DNA of 64,000 bases, taken from NCBI GenBank assembly GCA_044226525.1, contig JBGAGV010000012.1, forward strand, positions 62,001-126,000, given 5' to 3'. This document shows positions 17,733 through 26,506 of the stretch, in pieces. Within the stretch, counting starts at the first letter, position 1. Each line of letters opens with the position of its first letter. A program made the translations under genes and the position numbers. The stretch comes from VFJQ01 sp044226525. Its GTDB lineage: Bacteria; Verrucomicrobiota; Verrucomicrobiia; Chthoniobacterales; Chthoniobacteraceae. Below the pieces are notes generated by a model that saw only the letters and a program-made list of their open reading frames with translations, was not told where the DNA came from and did no database searches.

Positions 17733-19268
17733 ACCGGTGCCGGACTGCCGATGCGGTGCGCATTGGCCATGACGGAAAAAGTGATCGTCGTCGCCGGGAT
17801 CGCCGGAAGCACGGAGGCATCCACAACATGCAGACATGACCATCCCCACGGCCGCCCAAGCACATCGCTTTCCCCTGCGCTGGGCTCGGACCGCATCGGC
17901 CACGTCCCTCCGCAGTGAAAGCTGCGCCCCGGAGGCATGCTCTTCACCGAACCCGGCACGGGCCAGAGCCCGATCGCCGACGCAACTTCCCGAAGTCGGC
18001 GCACCACGCGCCCCACCACTTCTCTGGTGTGCGGGTTCTCGCGTCCGATCAGGCGCATGCGCCCACCATCCACGTGCAATTCCATCGTGTGCGATTCGTC
18101 CGAGTGGAGATACGCCTGCGCGACGAAGGCGTGGCGCTCGATCCAGCGGAGCAGCCAATCCAGAGCCGGCGGGCCGAGGGTATGGCTCAACGCTCCGGTG
18201 AGCAGGTCGCTGTAGGTATAGAGTTGCACTTGGGCGCGACGCGGGCTGATGGCACGATCCGACATCTCCACATAAAACTGGCTAAGCGTGTGCGCCGGGG
18301 CATTTCGCACTTCCGGTGGGCTGAAAGTGCTCAGCAGGGGGAAGAGAAAATACGCGCTGTCTAGCACGCGAGCCATGCCTCCCCCCTGCGCCGCGAGCAA
18401 CAGCCGCGTGCTTGCCACTACCCCGGCGGCGAGGAAGACGCGATTCGCCTCGAGTTCCTACGCTTCGCCCGTGTGCGTGCGGTGGCCGCGCAGACACACC
18501 CCTGTATTGTGTTCTTCCACCGCATCCACGACGATACCCGGTTCATGGACGAGCCACCGCTTGACCGCATCTGTGCGATCGTTTCCGTCGTCTCGTAAAT
18601 GCAGCCGTAAGGACAACCGTAAAGGCAGAGCCCGCACTGCACGCAACCGCTGTGGACCGCCAGACGGGCACGTCCCCAAGTCATTCCCGCCGCGCGGAGA
18701 CGACGTCGGACGGCCACCAACCGGGTCTCTCCAGACACGCAGCCTGAGGGCTCAGAGGAAGGGCCTTTGCGCCTTTCGTGAAGAGCGGGAACTCCTTGCA
18801 AAGATCATCCTCCACTGCGGCGAGCGGCATGAACCCGAGCACGGCCCGATAATGAGGCGCGAGATCCTCGCGATTAATCGGCCAGCCGTCGAACTCATCC
18901 GCAGCGTAAGGCATGACCGCCGCACCCCAGACGGGATCAAATCCGCCGGTGGCCAGCGACGGCTGCAAGCGGGCGCCTTCCGCCACAAAACCAAGATTTT
19001 CCGCCACGGCTCGATAAGGAAAATCCGAATCGAACTGATGCTTCACCACCGCTCCGCCAGCAGTCGGCCTCATCCCCTCTTTGATGCACGCGAGTTCGCG
19101 CTCAAGCCCCTGCTCGCGTGGAGTCATCCGCAATCTTTCCACGATAGCGCGACGATCAGCTTCGAGGGCCGACCCTCCATCCACCAACACGACCTCGATC
19201 CCACGCGCGACGAGGGCGTGCGCACGGGCGGTTCCCGCCGGGCCAGACCCGACGACGGCCGCTCTCAT
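17729..19268 (-). pseudogene. GMC-type FAD oxidoreductase, broken by two frameshifts and one stop
   Basis: The pieces of one oxidoreductase lie in three frames. Piece 1 (19268 to about 18700) has the FAD loop 'AVVGSGPAGTARAHALV' and 'GWPINREDLAPHY'. Piece 2 (about 18730-18590) has 'CVQCGLCLYGCPYGCIY', a ferredoxin-like cysteine cluster known in some GMC relatives. Piece 3 (about 18590-17729) has 'FLAAGVVASTRLLLAA', 'HCGGTWPM' and the family end 'VVDASVLPAIPATTITFSVMANAHRI'. Piece 3 is also cut by an in-frame TAG at 18458-18460. Start and stop both keep ATGA overlaps with the neighbours, so it was once an intact operon member. Decay is likelier than sequencing error because of the extra stop. 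Confidence 0.8.
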
Positions 19269-20449
19269 GCCATCGGCGGCTTGCGCGTCGTCGTCTTCAA
19301 CCCCAGGACACTTAAAAAGAAGCTGCTCGAGATGCCTTGCAGACCCACCACGATGAGCGTCGCGGCCATGACGAGCCGCCGCAGATTCGACTCGTAGGCC
19401 AGGTCGCCAAAGCCCGCCTGTGCCCACGTCCACACCGCCCAGGCTAGCACGCCCAGCCCGGTCAGCAGCGTAACCAGTCCGACTGCGAGGCCTTTTTCGA
19501 GTGTGAAGAAATCGAACAGCTTCCCGAACTTCGGATCGTCGGGGAGCAGCCCTTCCCCGATGGCGAAAACCTTCGAGAAAAAAGCGAAGGCGACCAATTG
19601 CACGCCCACGATGAGGCTCATCGCCGCAACGATGAGCGCCCCTACATCCAGCCGCACGCCCGAGAGCATGACCGGTCCCCAGCTCAGGCAGGCGCTCCCG
19701 GCCGCTCCCACCGCCGCGAGCAGCAAACCCGGCACGAGGAAAAGCCAGCGCGGCGAATAGATGAACATGAACCGCAGGTGCCGCCAGCCGTCCCGCCACG
19801 GACGCAGATGCGGAGGGCGGGAACGTCCGTCGGGATGCAGCGTGATTGGCACCTCGGCCATTTTCATGCCGAAGAGCGACGCCTTCATCACCATCTCGCT
19901 CGCGAACTCCATGCCGGTCGTCTTGAGTTCCATCCGCTCGTAAGCAGTGCGGGAAAAGGCGCGCAAGCCGCAATGAAAGTCGCGAATCGGCGTGCGGAAA
20001 AAGAGCCGACCGATGAAGCTGAGGACCGGGTTGCCCAGCCACCGATTTTTCCAAGGCATCGCTCCGGGCATGATGGTTCCTCCCCCCGCCGGCAGACGGC
20101 ATCCCATCACCAGATCGTGGCCTTCGCGCAGCTTGCCGACAAAGAGCGGTGCTTCGCCGAAATCGTAGCTGTCATCGGCGTCGCCCATCAGCACCCAGCG
20201 CCCGCGCGCCGCTTCGATGCCGCCGCGCAGCGCATTGCCGTAACCTTTGGCCGTCACTCGCTCCACGCGCGCACCGTGCGTTTCCGCCAGTTCGATCGAA
20301 CCGTCGGTAGAGCCGTTGTCCGCAACCAGCACTTCACCACTCACTCCGGCTGCTTCGATACCGCGCTTCGCCTTTTCCACGCAGGCCACGATCGTCTCGG
20401 CCTCGTTGAGGCAGGGCATGACAATGGTGAGGTCCAGATCGGCAGGCAT
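19265..20449 (-). CDS. GT2 polyprenyl-phosphate glycosyltransferase with C-terminal membrane domain
   Basis: 394-residue protein of the dolichol-phosphate-mannose-synthase type. The GT-A domain has 'LTIVMPCLNEAETI', 'VLVADNGSTDGSIELAE', 'LMGDADDSYDF' (DxD) and 'DFHCGLRAFSR'. Four hydrophobic segments follow ('FLVPGLLLAAVGAAGSA', 'ALIVAAMSLIVGVQLVAFAFF' and two more near the end). Such enzymes load a sugar on a polyprenyl phosphate for use on the outer face of the membrane. ATG 20449 is chosen at the domain start; a GTG 21 bases earlier is possible. It ends in an ATGA overlap with the oxidoreductase. It probably supplies the membrane glycosyltransferase at 20473. Confidence 0.87.
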   Translation of the reverse strand: MPADLDLTIVMPCLNEAETIVACVEKAKRGIEAAGVSGEVLVADNGSTDGSIELAETHGARVERVTAKGYGNALRGGIEAARGRWVLMGDADDSYDFGEAPLFVGKLREGHDLVMGCRLPAGGGTIMPGAMPWKNRWLGNPVLSFIGRLFFRTPIRDFHCGLRAFSRTAYERMELKTTGMEFASEMVMKASLFGMKMAEVPITLHPDGRSRPPHLRPWRDGWRHLRFMFIYSPRWLFLVPGLLLAAVGAAGSACLSWGPVMLSGVRLDVGALIVAAMSLIVGVQLVAFAFFSKVFAIGEGLLPDDPKFGKLFDFFTLEKGLAVGLVTLLTGLGVLAWAVWTWAQAGFGDLAYESNLRRLVMAATLIVVGLQGISSSFFLSVLGLKTTTRKPPMA

Positions 20450-20472
20450 TACGATTTTTGCGGGGCGCACTG

Positions 20473-22368
20473 CTACGGCATTGAGCCCGCCTTGCCAGCG
20501 TCAACTTTCAGCCGCACGATTTTCCAGTCCCATGGTGGGCGCGAGGCGCGGCTCTGGAGCGAGAGCGTCGCAAGCACCTCGCCTTGCATTTCTTCCCGCC
20601 ATTGCTCAAACGAGCGCCCCATTTGTATCGCAAAGCTTTCCGCATCGGCATTGACCACCACCACGCGCACACCATGGGCCAGGACATCGGCGGCCGTATC
20701 GGCTTTGGTCACATGATGAAAACGCCGTCCGCCAAACGGGCGCCACAGCGATGCTTCTGGATCGTCCCAGGTCACGAGTCCGAAGACCGTTTCCCCCTCG
20801 GGAAGGACTGCCCGCAGAGGAGAAAGGGCGTCGGCTCGCGAGGCATAGACTTCGTAAACCGTGCGAATACGCCGGGATGCTGGATTTTCGGGATAATGCG
20901 ACTCCAACCAGGTGATCACCCACCGAACGGGCCAGAGGGGGCGCGACGGAGTCAGAATTACGAGCAAAGCGGCGAGCGTGAGCGTGCCAAGCGCCGCTCG
21001 TCGCCACCAGACCATCGTGACCACCTGCACCGCACCGGGGCCGACCAGAAGTGGCACGAGTAGCAACGGGTAATAAGCGATGATCAGGCGCTGGGGGATG
21101 GACACGCCGCTGCGAGACATATAAGCTAGCAACGCGACCCACGCCGACCAGCGGACCACGGCGAGCCAGGCGTCGCGGTGGACCGGCCTTCGCCCCCGGA
21201 TGCACCAACCACCCAGCACGGTCAGGACCGCTAACCAACTTACGCCGAACCCCAAGCCCGCCGTTTCCTCGTTCTGCATTTCCGGCACAAACATGACGGC
21301 GCGTGATTCGAAATAGCGATTCATTCCCTCTCGCAGCCGGTGAGGCAAAAATTCCTCTCCATGGTCGTTCCACCACTTCGCCAGTGGCATGATGGGGGGG
21401 GCGAAATTGTTGACCGCCAGGATGGCCGCGGTGCCTGGAACCGTTACGTCGGCGGGCAGACTGACCATATGCCCATAGTCGTAGCGCATGCCCGTCCAGT
21501 CGCCGCAATGCTTCCAATTCAAAGCAGACATGGGAATGATCGAAATGAGCAAGCCCACGACGGTGCCGCCGGCCATCACCATCGGCCTTGCGAGCATCCG
21601 CTTCCACAAAGGCAGCAGACCAAGCGCCAAGGGGAGAAGGAGAGGAAGATTCACGAGCTTGAGCCCCGTCAGAAATCCGCCGGCCACTAAAGCGCCCCCA
21701 CCCTCCCAGGCGCCTCCTCCGTCGCGAAACCGCAAGGCAAAATGCATCATCAATAAGGCGACCACGGCCCCGACCAGATCGTTGCCCAGCCCGCCTGCCT
21801 GCAGGGCAAAACCGTATCCACCCGGCACGACCCACATCCAGGCCCAGGCTGCGCGGCGGCGCATCCCCAGCCTGCTCGCGACGCTGTAAAACAAACCCGG
21901 TATCAGCATGAACGCGGTGAGGTTGAATAACACGCTCCACCGTTCCGAACGGAGGAGGGACATGATCGGCGCCATGAGCCATTCGAAGCCGACGGCGCGC
22001 GCATTCAAGCGCGTGAAATCGGTGTGAATCCACTCCCAGCGGCCTTCGGCCAGCCAATGCAACACTCGCGGCACTCGATAGGTCAGAGCATCGTAGTTAT
22101 TCGGCGGATGCAGGATTCCTCCCACCCAGACGAGTGTCGTCAGCCCGAGCCAAGCCGCCGGCAGGGCTCGCCGCCAGCGCCGGAGTGGAACTCGCCAAAC
22201 GCAAGTGCGACCGGCCCGCCAGATCAACGGAATCAGTGCGGCCACCGCAACGAAATAACCTCCTCGACCAAGGCATCCGAATGCTGACAAACCCCACCCC
22301 ACCCCATTTAGCCAGGCGCAAATCAGAAGCCAGAGGACCAATTCGATTCGATGACTATTTTTAATCAT
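20473..22368 (-). CDS. Polytopic membrane glycosyltransferase (PMT/ArnT-like)
   Basis: 631-residue protein with roughly ten membrane segments in the first 440 residues and a soluble C-terminal region. The first extracytoplasmic loop has 'NNYDALTYRVPRVLHWLAEG', the acidic loop typical of GT-C enzymes that use polyprenyl-phosphate sugars. First gene of the long minus-strand operon and just upstream of a polyprenyl-phosphate GT2, its likely donor-supplying partner. The start ATG at 22368 has no obvious Shine-Dalgarno. Target glycan or protein unknown. Confidence 0.8.
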   Translation of the reverse strand: MIKNSHRIELVLWLLICAWLNGVGWGLSAFGCLGRGGYFVAVAALIPLIWRAGRTCVWRVPLRRWRRALPAAWLGLTTLVWVGGILHPPNNYDALTYRVPRVLHWLAEGRWEWIHTDFTRLNARAVGFEWLMAPIMSLLRSERWSVLFNLTAFMLIPGLFYSVASRLGMRRRAAWAWMWVVPGGYGFALQAGGLGNDLVGAVVALLMMHFALRFRDGGGAWEGGGALVAGGFLTGLKLVNLPLLLPLALGLLPLWKRMLARPMVMAGGTVVGLLISIIPMSALNWKHCGDWTGMRYDYGHMVSLPADVTVPGTAAILAVNNFAPPIMPLAKWWNDHGEEFLPHRLREGMNRYFESRAVMFVPEMQNEETAGLGFGVSWLAVLTVLGGWCIRGRRPVHRDAWLAVVRWSAWVALLAYMSRSGVSIPQRLIIAYYPLLLVPLLVGPGAVQVVTMVWWRRAALGTLTLAALLVILTPSRPLWPVRWVITWLESHYPENPASRRIRTVYEVYASRADALSPLRAVLPEGETVFGLVTWDDPEASLWRPFGGRRFHHVTKADTAADVLAHGVRVVVVNADAESFAIQMGRSFEQWREEMQGEVLATLSLQSRASRPPWDWKIVRLKVDAGKAGSMP

Positions 22369-22692
22369 TCATCATTTTACACAGTATTCGCCGGTTTCCG
22401 CCCTATCAGGCGGCTGTTTTCTCTTCAAGTCAGCGCCGCGATCCAAAAAGTAAGGCTAAGCAGCAAACGGGAGGCAGGCACGGGAACCGTGTCGTTACCC
22501 ATCGCCCCCCCATGGCAAGATCCGCCCACGGAAAATCGTTTCACCAGTGGGAAAGCGGCCCGACTCCTGCCAGGAAGAATTGAGAGGCGAGGGCAAGACT
22601 TGTCTTGGCGGAAACGCCGCCTTCCTGCTCAAAGTCTCCGGCAAGCGCTCTCGCTTGCTTCAGCGAGATTCCTCCTCGCCACCTTTTCCTCG
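22369..22692 (+). promoter_or_regulatory. Divergent gap with candidate structured leader of the symporter operon
   Basis: 324 bases without a credible gene. Several dyads could make a three-way RNA fold: GGCAGG 22473-22478 pairs with CCTGCC 22566-22571. Inside are a CACGG/CCGTG hairpin (22479-22491) and an arm of CCG+CCCAC with GTGGG+CGG (22522-22529 with 22547-22558, AAA-containing bulge). Three hairpins follow: CAAGAC/GTCTTG (22594-22607), GGCG-GAAA-CGCC (22607-22618, sharing one base) and GCAAGCG-CTCT-CGCTTGC (22641-22658). No known riboswitch core is recognised. Regulation of the downstream symporter is inference. Confidence 0.35.
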
Positions 22693-23673
22693 ATGCACCG
22701 TTTCCTCCATCATTTTACCAATCTTTACCTTGTCTGGCTCATCATCGCCGTCGCGCTCGCGCTGCGGCATCCACCGGCTTTCCTTTGGTTCAGCGGATCG
22801 TGGATTGTGTGGGCGCTTTCCACGGTCATGCTCGGCATGGGGTTCACGCTCACCGTGGAGGATTTTCGCCGACTTTTCCAAATGCCCGGCTCTCTCGCCC
22901 TCGGCTTTCTCGCGCACTACACCATCATGCCGCTCACCGGTTGGGCGCTCGCACGGTGGCTGAAGCTCGAACCGGGCTTTGCCATCGGACTCGTGCTGGT
23001 GGCGAGTTGCCCCTCGGGCACGGCCTCGAATGTCGTGAGCTTTCTCGCCCGGGCCAACGTCGCGCTCGCCGTGGCCGTGACGCTCACCTCGACCATGCTC
23101 GCTTTCGTGATGACCCCGCTGTGGTGCCGGATCCTCGCTGGGCAATACGTGGAAGTCGATGTCGCCGGTCTCTGCCTTTCCACGCTCAAAGTCATCGTCG
23201 TGCCGCTCCTGCTCGGCGTTTTCTGCAACTGGCGTTTCCCGCGCACCGTGGCCCGCGTGGCTCAGTTCGGGCCGATTGTCTCGGTCGTCGCCATCGTCTT
23301 CATCACCGGCGGCGTCGTCTCGGCGAATGCTGAAGCGGTGCGCGCCAACTTCGGCACGCTCGTCCTCGCCACGCTGCTCCTGCATCTGCTCGGTTTCGGC
23401 CTCGGCTACGCCGTCGCACGGGTGCTGCGTTATCCCATCATCGTGGCGCGGACCGTTTCCATCGAAGTCGGCATGCAAAACGGCGCCATGGCCGCCATGC
23501 TGGCGAAGAAACATTTCCCCATGCACCCGCTGGCGAGCGTGCCGGCGGCGTTCAGCGCGGTGATTCAAAACCTCGTTGGCAGTGTAGTGGCGGCCTGGTG
23601 GCGCTCGCGCCCGGTCGAACCAGCCGAGAAAACGGAGAGCGCCGCGGAGACCGAAAAAGTAGCTGCTTCCTGA
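22693..23673 (+). CDS. Bile acid:sodium symporter (BASS) family transporter
   Basis: 326-residue SBF-family membrane protein with about nine to ten hydrophobic segments. Family motifs are 'STVMLGMGFTLTVEDF' near the start and 'LVASCPSGTASNVVSFLA', the crossover region that binds sodium. BASS proteins carry bile acids, pyruvate, pantoate or other organic anions with sodium. ATG 22693 places the first membrane helix correctly. The stop shares bases with the next gene (TGATG). Because a kinase and an HpaI-like aldolase follow, a sugar-acid or keto-acid substrate is more plausible here than bile acids. Confidence 0.87.
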   Translation: MHRFLHHFTNLYLVWLIIAVALALRHPPAFLWFSGSWIVWALSTVMLGMGFTLTVEDFRRLFQMPGSLALGFLAHYTIMPLTGWALARWLKLEPGFAIGLVLVASCPSGTASNVVSFLARANVALAVAVTLTSTMLAFVMTPLWCRILAGQYVEVDVAGLCLSTLKVIVVPLLLGVFCNWRFPRTVARVAQFGPIVSVVAIVFITGGVVSANAEAVRANFGTLVLATLLLHLLGFGLGYAVARVLRYPIIVARTVSIEVGMQNGAMAAMLAKKHFPMHPLASVPAAFSAVIQNLVGSVVAAWWRSRPVEPAEKTESAAETEKVAAS

Positions 23674-24764
23674 TGCCAGCGCCCACCTCGCCTCGGCACG
23701 ACATTTACTACTGGAAATGCGATCGTTCCGCCGCGTTTCACGGCACGCAGGTGCGCGGTGAAAACGATCCGGCGCTCGAAGGAAATCTCCGCGAAGCCAT
23801 CCGCGCCGCGCTGGGCTGCCGCGACCTCACCCTCACCGCGGCCCTGACGCAGGGCAATCACCTCACCTGGACCGCCGAAGCCAACGGCCAGCCGCTCTTC
23901 GTGCGCCTCGAAAATGGTCCCGAGCACGATGACTACATCCTCGTCGAATCCGAGGTCATGCGCCGGGTGCGCGCGCTCGGCGGACTGGTGCCGCAGGTCT
24001 TCGCCGCCGATGCCAGTCGGCGTCACGTGAGCGGCGCATGGCAGGTGCTCGATCGCGTGGGCGCGCCGGATTTGAACCACTGGTTCAAGCAAGGAGCGCT
24101 CGACGAATCGCACCTGGCCTTCGAGATCGGCGCGGCGGTTGCACGCTGGCAGGCCATCCAGCCCGACGGCTTCGGTCCGTTCGATCCGGCACAACTCGAC
24201 GAACTCCGTGGCTTCCACGTTCGCTACGAAGATTACTTCCGCACCCGTCTTGACCAGCATCTCGGCTTCCTCGTCGAACGCGGGTTTTTCACGCCCGAAC
24301 AACGCAGTGAAATCGAGCAGACCATCGATCGCCATCGCACCCTGCTGCAACTCGATCGCGGCTGCCTCGTGCACAAGGATCTGGCCCTTTGGAATATCCT
24401 CGGCACGCGCGATCGCATCGCCGCCTTTATTGATTTCGATGACACTATTTCCGGTGATCCGATGGATGACCTCTCCCTGCTCGCCTGCTTCCACGATGCC
24501 CGATTCATGGCTCGCGCCTTCGAAGGTTACCGCAGCGTCCGCGCTCTTCCCGAGGAATATCTCCAACGCTTCTGGCTGCACCTCTTGCGCAACATGCTCG
24601 TGAAGTCCGTAATTCGCATCGGGGCCGGCTATTTCGAGCGCGGTAGCGGTTTTTTCCTGATCGGCTCCGGTAACACCGGCACCGATTTGAGGCGATTCAC
24701 ACGGGACCGTCTCTTCAAGGCTTTGCACGGACTCCGCGACGGTGCTGACATCTCCACGCTATGA
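23673..24764 (+). CDS. Aminoglycoside-phosphotransferase-fold kinase
   Basis: 363-residue APH/choline-kinase-fold phosphotransferase. The catalytic loop is 'CLVHKDLALWNIL' (Brenner motif H-x-D-x4-N), followed by the metal-binding 'AFIDFDDTISGDP'. The ATP-side N-lobe includes 'LTQGNHLTWTAE' and 'PLFVRLENGPEHDDYILVES'. In this context the substrate is probably a small metabolite, not an antibiotic. It overlaps both neighbours (TGATG with the symporter, ATGA with the aldolase), so the three genes are one translation-coupled operon. Specific substrate unknown. Confidence 0.8.
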   Translation: MPAPTSPRHDIYYWKCDRSAAFHGTQVRGENDPALEGNLREAIRAALGCRDLTLTAALTQGNHLTWTAEANGQPLFVRLENGPEHDDYILVESEVMRRVRALGGLVPQVFAADASRRHVSGAWQVLDRVGAPDLNHWFKQGALDESHLAFEIGAAVARWQAIQPDGFGPFDPAQLDELRGFHVRYEDYFRTRLDQHLGFLVERGFFTPEQRSEIEQTIDRHRTLLQLDRGCLVHKDLALWNILGTRDRIAAFIDFDDTISGDPMDDLSLLACFHDARFMARAFEGYRSVRALPEEYLQRFWLHLLRNMLVKSVIRIGAGYFERGSGFFLIGSGNTGTDLRRFTRDRLFKALHGLRDGADISTL

Positions 24765-25480
24765 AAAAAAACCCGCTGCGCATCGGCACCTGGCTTTCTG
24801 TGGGCGCTCCCGTGATCGCCGAGCTCGCCGCGGAGTGCGGCTTCGATTGGGTGTTGCTCGACCTCGAACACGGCTGTGAATCCGAAGCTGCCCTCCCCAA
24901 TCAGCTTCGCGCCCTGCGCGGATCGAAAACAAAAGCCGTCGTGCGGGTGGGCGCGCCTCACGCCGACCTCATCGCCCGCGTCCTCGACTGGGGTGCCGAC
25001 GGCATCATGGTCCCTCACGTCAATTCCGCCGAAGCTGCCGCCGCGATCGTGCAAGCCGCCCACTATCCCCCTCGCGGGACTCGCGGTTTTTCCCGCACCA
25101 TCCGGGCTTACGGTTATGGACTCCGTCCTCCCCTGAAAACACCGAGCCCTCCTCTGCTCATCGCTCAGATCGAAACTTTGGACGCCGTGCATCGCGCCGA
25201 GGAAATCGCCGCGGTTCCCGGTATCGACGTTCTCTTCGTCGGCCCCGCAGACCTGAACTTCGACCTGCAGACGAGGCGATCCAAAGTCCCCTACGACGAA
25301 TGCCTGCATCGTGTGGCCACCGCCGCCACCGCTCAACGCAAAGCCAGCGGTATCCTGGTCCGCGACCTCACCGACCTTCCCGGACTGAAGCGCCTCGGCT
25401 TCACCACCATTGCCATTAGTTCCGATCTCTCCCTCCTCCGCGACGGCTTCCTGAAAATACTCCAGACCGCTCACCGGTGA
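24761..25480 (+). CDS. HpcH/HpaI-family class II aldolase
   Basis: 239-residue TIM-barrel aldolase, normal length for the family. Visible motifs: 'DWVLLDLEHGCES' (catalytic His), 'GIMVPHVNSAEAAAAIVQAA' and 'YPPRGTRGFS' (conserved phosphate/substrate loop), and 'DVLFVGPADLNFDL'. The family splits 2-keto-3-deoxy or 4-hydroxy-2-keto acids into pyruvate and an aldehyde with a divalent metal. Third gene of the symporter-kinase-aldolase operon, which suggests uptake and breakdown of an organic acid. Confidence 0.87.
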   Translation: MKKNPLRIGTWLSVGAPVIAELAAECGFDWVLLDLEHGCESEAALPNQLRALRGSKTKAVVRVGAPHADLIARVLDWGADGIMVPHVNSAEAAAAIVQAAHYPPRGTRGFSRTIRAYGYGLRPPLKTPSPPLLIAQIETLDAVHRAEEIAAVPGIDVLFVGPADLNFDLQTRRSKVPYDECLHRVATAATAQRKASGILVRDLTDLPGLKRLGFTTIAISSDLSLLRDGFLKILQTAHR

Positions 25481-25483
25481 TTC

Positions 25484-25960
25484 ATGACATCCCATCGACT
25501 CCATCCCGTCACAACGTCGAGCGTTCCTCTGCTTCTCTGCTTCCTGTCCATCTCCAGCTTCGGCGCCGAGAAACCGTCTCCTGCGTCCCATTCGAAACCC
25601 ATCTTCCACCCGAAAATCTTCGAAATGATCGAGTGCTGGGTTTCCGATGGTGAATCGCCCATCGCCACCGAGATCAATCTCGACGCGGTTGCAGCCAATC
25701 GAAATCAGTTCGATCCAGACGGGGTAAAACGGGACGGCCCATGGTGCCAATGGACTAACGCGGAAACTCACGGCTACCTTCGCTATCGCGTCATGGAATC
25801 CAAAAGCGGGCGCTACACCGTCGAGTTTCAAAACAACGGTGGCGGAACTCTTACCACCCGCGCCATCATCGTCGTCGCCCTCGGAAAAAGAACCCTGCAC
25901 GTCGATGGGAAGAGCCGCGAAATCCGAGTGCTGCGGGTTGAATCGTATGCGTCGAAGTAG
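25484..25960 (+). CDS. Secreted hypothetical protein
   Basis: 158-residue protein I do not recognise. It starts three bases after the aldolase stop. The N-terminus has a signal-peptide look: basic start, then 'SSVPLLLCFLSISSFGAE' with a cleavage-like S-F-G-A site. The mature part has 'MIECWVSDGESPIATEINLDAV' and 'GRYTVEFQNNGGGTLTTRAII', suggesting a small beta-rich domain. It may be co-transcribed with the operon. No function is proposed. Confidence 0.6.
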   Translation: MTSHRLHPVTTSSVPLLLCFLSISSFGAEKPSPASHSKPIFHPKIFEMIECWVSDGESPIATEINLDAVAANRNQFDPDGVKRDGPWCQWTNAETHGYLRYRVMESKSGRYTVEFQNNGGGTLTTRAIIVVALGKRTLHVDGKSREIRVLRVESYASK

Positions 25961-26048
25961 CGACCATCTTTCCCTTTCCGCCTGCCAATGATTTCTCATT
26001 GTGTTTCGCTTTCTCCCCAAGACATTTGGCCCGGCTATCTTCTATCCC

Positions 26049-26477
26049 ATGAAAGCATTTCCCCTGGTTCTCTCCCTTTTGTTTTCCACCGTCGGGCTTA
26101 GCGTGGCTGACGACGACGGGCGTTCGGCTTTTACCGCCACGCCCGGACGAGATGTAGGTGCGGCACTGAAGCGTGCCGAGCGCGAGAACAAACGCGTGAT
26201 GGTGATCATCGTTGAACCCGGCAAAAAGCAGGCCTCTCATTTGAACGCCACCATGCAGGCCGAGGAGACCAAGAAGATGGTGAAGGAAAACTTCATCGTC
26301 GTCGTGCTCTCCAATCGAAAAGAAAAGCATGTAGCAGGGCTGGTGGACGACGTGATGTCGGTCCATCCCGCCTATGTCATTTTAAAACCGGACGGAACGG
26401 TCGAATCCAAGGGCGACGCGGCGATGGGAGCCGGTCCCGGGTTAAAATGGATGCAACAACTGGTCACCAAGCCCTGA
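26049..26477 (+). CDS. Secreted thioredoxin-fold-like protein without cysteines
   Basis: 142-residue protein with signal peptide (MKAFPLVLSLLFSTVGLSVA) followed by 'GAALKRAERENKRVMVIIVEP', which matches the first helix-strand of thioredoxin-like domains. Later 'MSVHPAYVILKPDGTVESKG' matches the cis-Pro region. Where the CxxC should stand there is 'GKKQAS', so redox activity is not expected. ATG 26049 is chosen at the signal peptide. It converges with mtnA. Perhaps a chaperone-like or structural relative of the DUF255/thioredoxin_7 group; confidence in the fold is moderate. Confidence 0.6.
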   Translation: MKAFPLVLSLLFSTVGLSVADDDGRSAFTATPGRDVGAALKRAERENKRVMVIIVEPGKKQASHLNATMQAEETKKMVKENFIVVVLSNRKEKHVAGLVDDVMSVHPAYVILKPDGTVESKGDAAMGAGPGLKWMQQLVTKP

Positions 26478-26506
26478 GTTAAAGGAACTGAAAAAGGTGG
26501 CGCTTG

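Noticed and set aside
22473..22571. Cobalamin, TPP or glycine riboswitch upstream of the symporter
   Set aside because: The conserved cores of these classes are not present; only generic helices are seen, so I list an unassigned structured leader instead.
23673..24764. Antibiotic resistance phosphotransferase
   Set aside because: The fold matches, but the coupled symporter and aldolase point to metabolism; no resistance-specific sequence was recognised.
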